A DNA stretch of 14,423 nt from an archaeon (GTDB lineage Archaea; Asgardarchaeota; Hermodarchaeia; Hermodarchaeales; Hermodarchaeaceae). The notes under the pieces were generated by a model. The model was not told where the DNA came from. It saw only the letters and a program-made list of their open reading frames with translations, and ran no database searches. The translations under genes and the position numbers were made by a program. Below are positions 13,047 through 14,423 of the stretch, one piece after another. The stretch's first letter is position 1, and each line of letters begins with the position of its first letter. The DNA lies in contig JABXGY010000225.1 of the NCBI GenBank assembly GCA_016550395.1, positions 1 through 14,423 of the forward strand, written 5' to 3'.

Positions 13047-14051
13047 ATGCCATCAAAATTACGATTTGCGGTTGAGTTTGTACCACAAGAAGCCTACTGG
13101 CAAACCACCGCTTTAGGTATTCTCGCTGAGAAATATGGCTTCGACTTTTGCTGGATTACTGATCACTTCAACAACCGAAGCGTCTATGTGATTCTCAGCC
13201 TTCTTGCTAATTATACGGATAAAATCATGATTGGTCCAGGCGTTACGAATCCCTATTTGATTAATCCCGTGCAAACAGCATCTACGTTAATGTCACTTGA
13301 CAACCTTTCAGGTGGTCGAGCTATTCTAGGAATCGGTGCTGGGGATAAAATAACTTTGAATCTCCTTGGTATTGAACGGAAGAAGCCATTGACAGCTGTG
13401 AAAGAAAGCGTGCAGATATTTCGATCGATTTTTGATTCAGGGAAAATTAAAGGATTTGAAGGACAAGTGTTCACCGTTGAGAAGGCAAAAGTTGCTTTCG
13501 AGAAATCTGGTGGACTTCCCATCTATATTGGCGCACAAGGTCCCAAAATGCTCCAACTTGCAGGTTCAATGGGACAAGGCGTTCTCGTGAATGCCTCCCA
13601 TCCAATTGACTTTGAATTTGCCCTCAAACAAATCAAAAAAGGTTTGAAAGAAGCTAACCGCAAAATCTCAGATATAGATGTTTCCGCTTATGCTAGCGTG
13701 TCAGTTGCACGGAAAATGGAAAAAGCTACGAAAGCTGCTACACCCGTAGTTGCTTTTATCGTGGCTGGTTCACCTCCAGTTGTATTAGAAAGACACAATA
13801 TTCCAACCGACAATGTAACACCCATTGCCGAAGGCTTAGCAAAGGGGGATTTCCCAGCAGCGTTTGGGGCTGTTACTAACGAAATGTTAGATGCATTCTG
13901 TATACGGGGTACACCAGCAGAATGCACAGAAAAAATTGCGGACTTACACAAAACAGGTATAACACAATTTGTCTTCGGATCGCCCATTGGACCTAAAAAA
14001 CGAGAAGCTATGGAATTGGCTAGCAAGGAAATCCTTCCTCACTTTGCTTAA
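13047..14051 (+). CDS. mer: F420-dependent 5,10-methylenetetrahydromethanopterin reductase (Mer-like, LLM family)
   Basis: This 334-residue cytoplasmic protein belongs to the luciferase-like (LLM) F420 family. It closely follows Mer, which reduces methylene-H4MPT to methyl-H4MPT with F420H2, reversibly. Seen motifs are WITDHFNN at 36-43, GPGVTNPY at 63-70, GGRAILGIGAGDK at 89-101, YIGAQGPKM at 160-168 and GVLVNASHP at 178-186, plus VAFIVAGSPPVVLERH and VFGSPIGP near the C-terminus. These match, from memory, methanogen Mer sequences better than other LLM enzymes. The stretch after GDK appears about 20 residues shorter than in methanogen Mer. An upstream TTG (13032) would add five residues; GGGTG (13034-13038) is 8 bases before the ATG at 13047, so that is the start. 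It is a step of the methyl branch of the archaeal Wood-Ljungdahl pathway, as is the CODH served by CooC. Confidence 0.85.
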   Translation: MPSKLRFAVEFVPQEAYWQTTALGILAEKYGFDFCWITDHFNNRSVYVILSLLANYTDKIMIGPGVTNPYLINPVQTASTLMSLDNLSGGRAILGIGAGDKITLNLLGIERKKPLTAVKESVQIFRSIFDSGKIKGFEGQVFTVEKAKVAFEKSGGLPIYIGAQGPKMLQLAGSMGQGVLVNASHPIDFEFALKQIKKGLKEANRKISDIDVSAYASVSVARKMEKATKAATPVVAFIVAGSPPVVLERHNIPTDNVTPIAEGLAKGDFPAAFGAVTNEMLDAFCIRGTPAECTEKIADLHKTGITQFVFGSPIGPKKREAMELASKEILPHFA

Positions 14052-14084
14052 ATTGGATTCTCAGACCTTATTACCACTTAATAT

Positions 14085-14090
14085 AAAAAA
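14085..14090 (-). terminator. T-run after the 82-residue gene
   Basis: The minus strand has six T in a row about 25 bases after the TAG of the 82-residue gene, with no clear hairpin. It is a weak candidate for an archaeal oligo-T stop signal in the 63-base gap between convergent genes. Confidence 0.35.
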
Positions 14091-14114
14091 TTACATTCTG
14101 GAACTGATTTGAAT

Positions 14115-14363
14115 CTATAGATCTTGTTCAGCGTAAGCTTGCCAAGAAAGTGTGGGTGTATCGCCGGCAGCAGAGAGCGCTAATGACGCAACTTTTTTGC
14201 GAGATGGGCGGCCTTCAATCAGAGTTTCCATAAATACTGTGAGGTAATGGATGTCTTGGTCATTGGCATCTTTGCGAGTTTCAATCACCTTGACGAGTCG
14301 GAAGGCATGATCGGGTAGTCCAGGTACCCTACTGGTCTGCGATGTGATTTTGGGCGGATTCAT
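14115..14363 (-). CDS. Small hydrophilic protein of unknown function
   Basis: This 82-residue protein has no signal peptide, membrane segment or cysteine. The central part alternates like a beta sheet (FRLVKVIETRKD, IHYLTVFMETLIEG), followed by a basic segment (RPSRKKV) and an Ala/Ser-rich end. I do not recognise the family. Support for it being real is the SD GAGGG (14375-14371), 7 bases before the ATG at 14363, and a TATA-like element further upstream. It converges with mer. A gene start and promoter so close together suggest a monocistronic unit. Confidence 0.65.
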   Translation of the reverse strand: MNPPKITSQTSRVPGLPDHAFRLVKVIETRKDANDQDIHYLTVFMETLIEGRPSRKKVASLALSAAGDTPTLSWQAYAEQDL

Positions 14364-14400
14364 ACAAAAACCCTCTGATATATATTTAATACCACATTAC

Positions 14401-14408
14401 ATATATAG
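14401..14408 (-). promoter_or_regulatory. Candidate TATA box of the 82-residue gene
   Basis: On the minus strand CTATATAT is centred about 42 bases before the ATG at 14363, which predicts a start near 14380 and a short leader containing the SD. A second AT-rich box (ATTAAATATATATC, 14391-14378) is closer and would give a leader too short to include the SD. Confidence 0.5.
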
Positions 14409-14423
14409 ATTGGGGCAATACTG

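Noticed and set aside
13688..14026. 112-codon minus-strand open frame
   Set aside because: It is a shadow of the mer gene, whose conserved motifs run through this stretch on the plus strand.
1..14423. CRISPR array, insertion sequence, tRNA or rRNA
   Set aside because: I saw no regularly spaced direct repeats, transposase motifs, terminal inverted repeats or cloverleaf-type sequence on either strand.

Overview
The window looks like the chromosome of a mesophilic archaeon of moderate GC. The evidence is a Mer-type F420/tetrahydromethanopterin enzyme, an archaeal AbrB-PhoU fusion, TATA-like boxes 20-50 bases before several starts, purine-rich Shine-Dalgarno (SD) sites close to the start codons (two of them TTG), and two very large exported proteins ending in a membrane helix and an Arg-rich tail. 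An Asgard (Promethearchaeota) or related lineage would fit the mix of arrestin-fold protein, CooC and Mer. That is a guess; no ribosomal or other marker gene is present.

Layout: a membrane protein on the minus strand runs off the left edge (1-686). Diverging from it is a CooC-type nickel-insertion ATPase (846-1670), followed by a DUF362 protein (1781-2683) and a small arrestin-like protein (2846-3292). A ComF/COG1926-type phosphoribosyltransferase (3289-3951, minus) meets the arrestin-like gene tail to tail; their stop codons share the four bases CTAG. A polytopic GT-C-like glycosyltransferase candidate (4055-5494) converges with a two-gene minus-strand operon (5560-10096) of end-to-end paralogous secreted, membrane-anchored proteins. 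A divergent intergenic region with two perfect inverted repeats separates that operon from the AbrB-PhoU regulator (10256-11395). Next come a 103-residue unknown protein (11611-11922), a DUF72 protein with a TTG start (12079-12921), mer (13047-14051) and a convergent 82-residue unknown protein (14115-14363).

Functional links: CooC (nickel loading of CO dehydrogenase/acetyl-CoA synthase) and Mer (methylene- to methyl-tetrahydromethanopterin) both belong to the archaeal Wood-Ljungdahl pathway, so the organism probably runs that pathway. The genes are about 11 kb apart and not an operon. The glycosyltransferase-like protein may modify surface proteins such as its neighbours, which carry many N-X-S/T sequons; this is inference from position only. 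The clearest unexplained items are the paired surface proteins, the palindromes between them and the AbrB-PhoU gene, and the hairpin plus T-tract terminators. I see no CRISPR array, insertion sequence, tRNA or rRNA. No gene-free stretch exceeds 300 bases.
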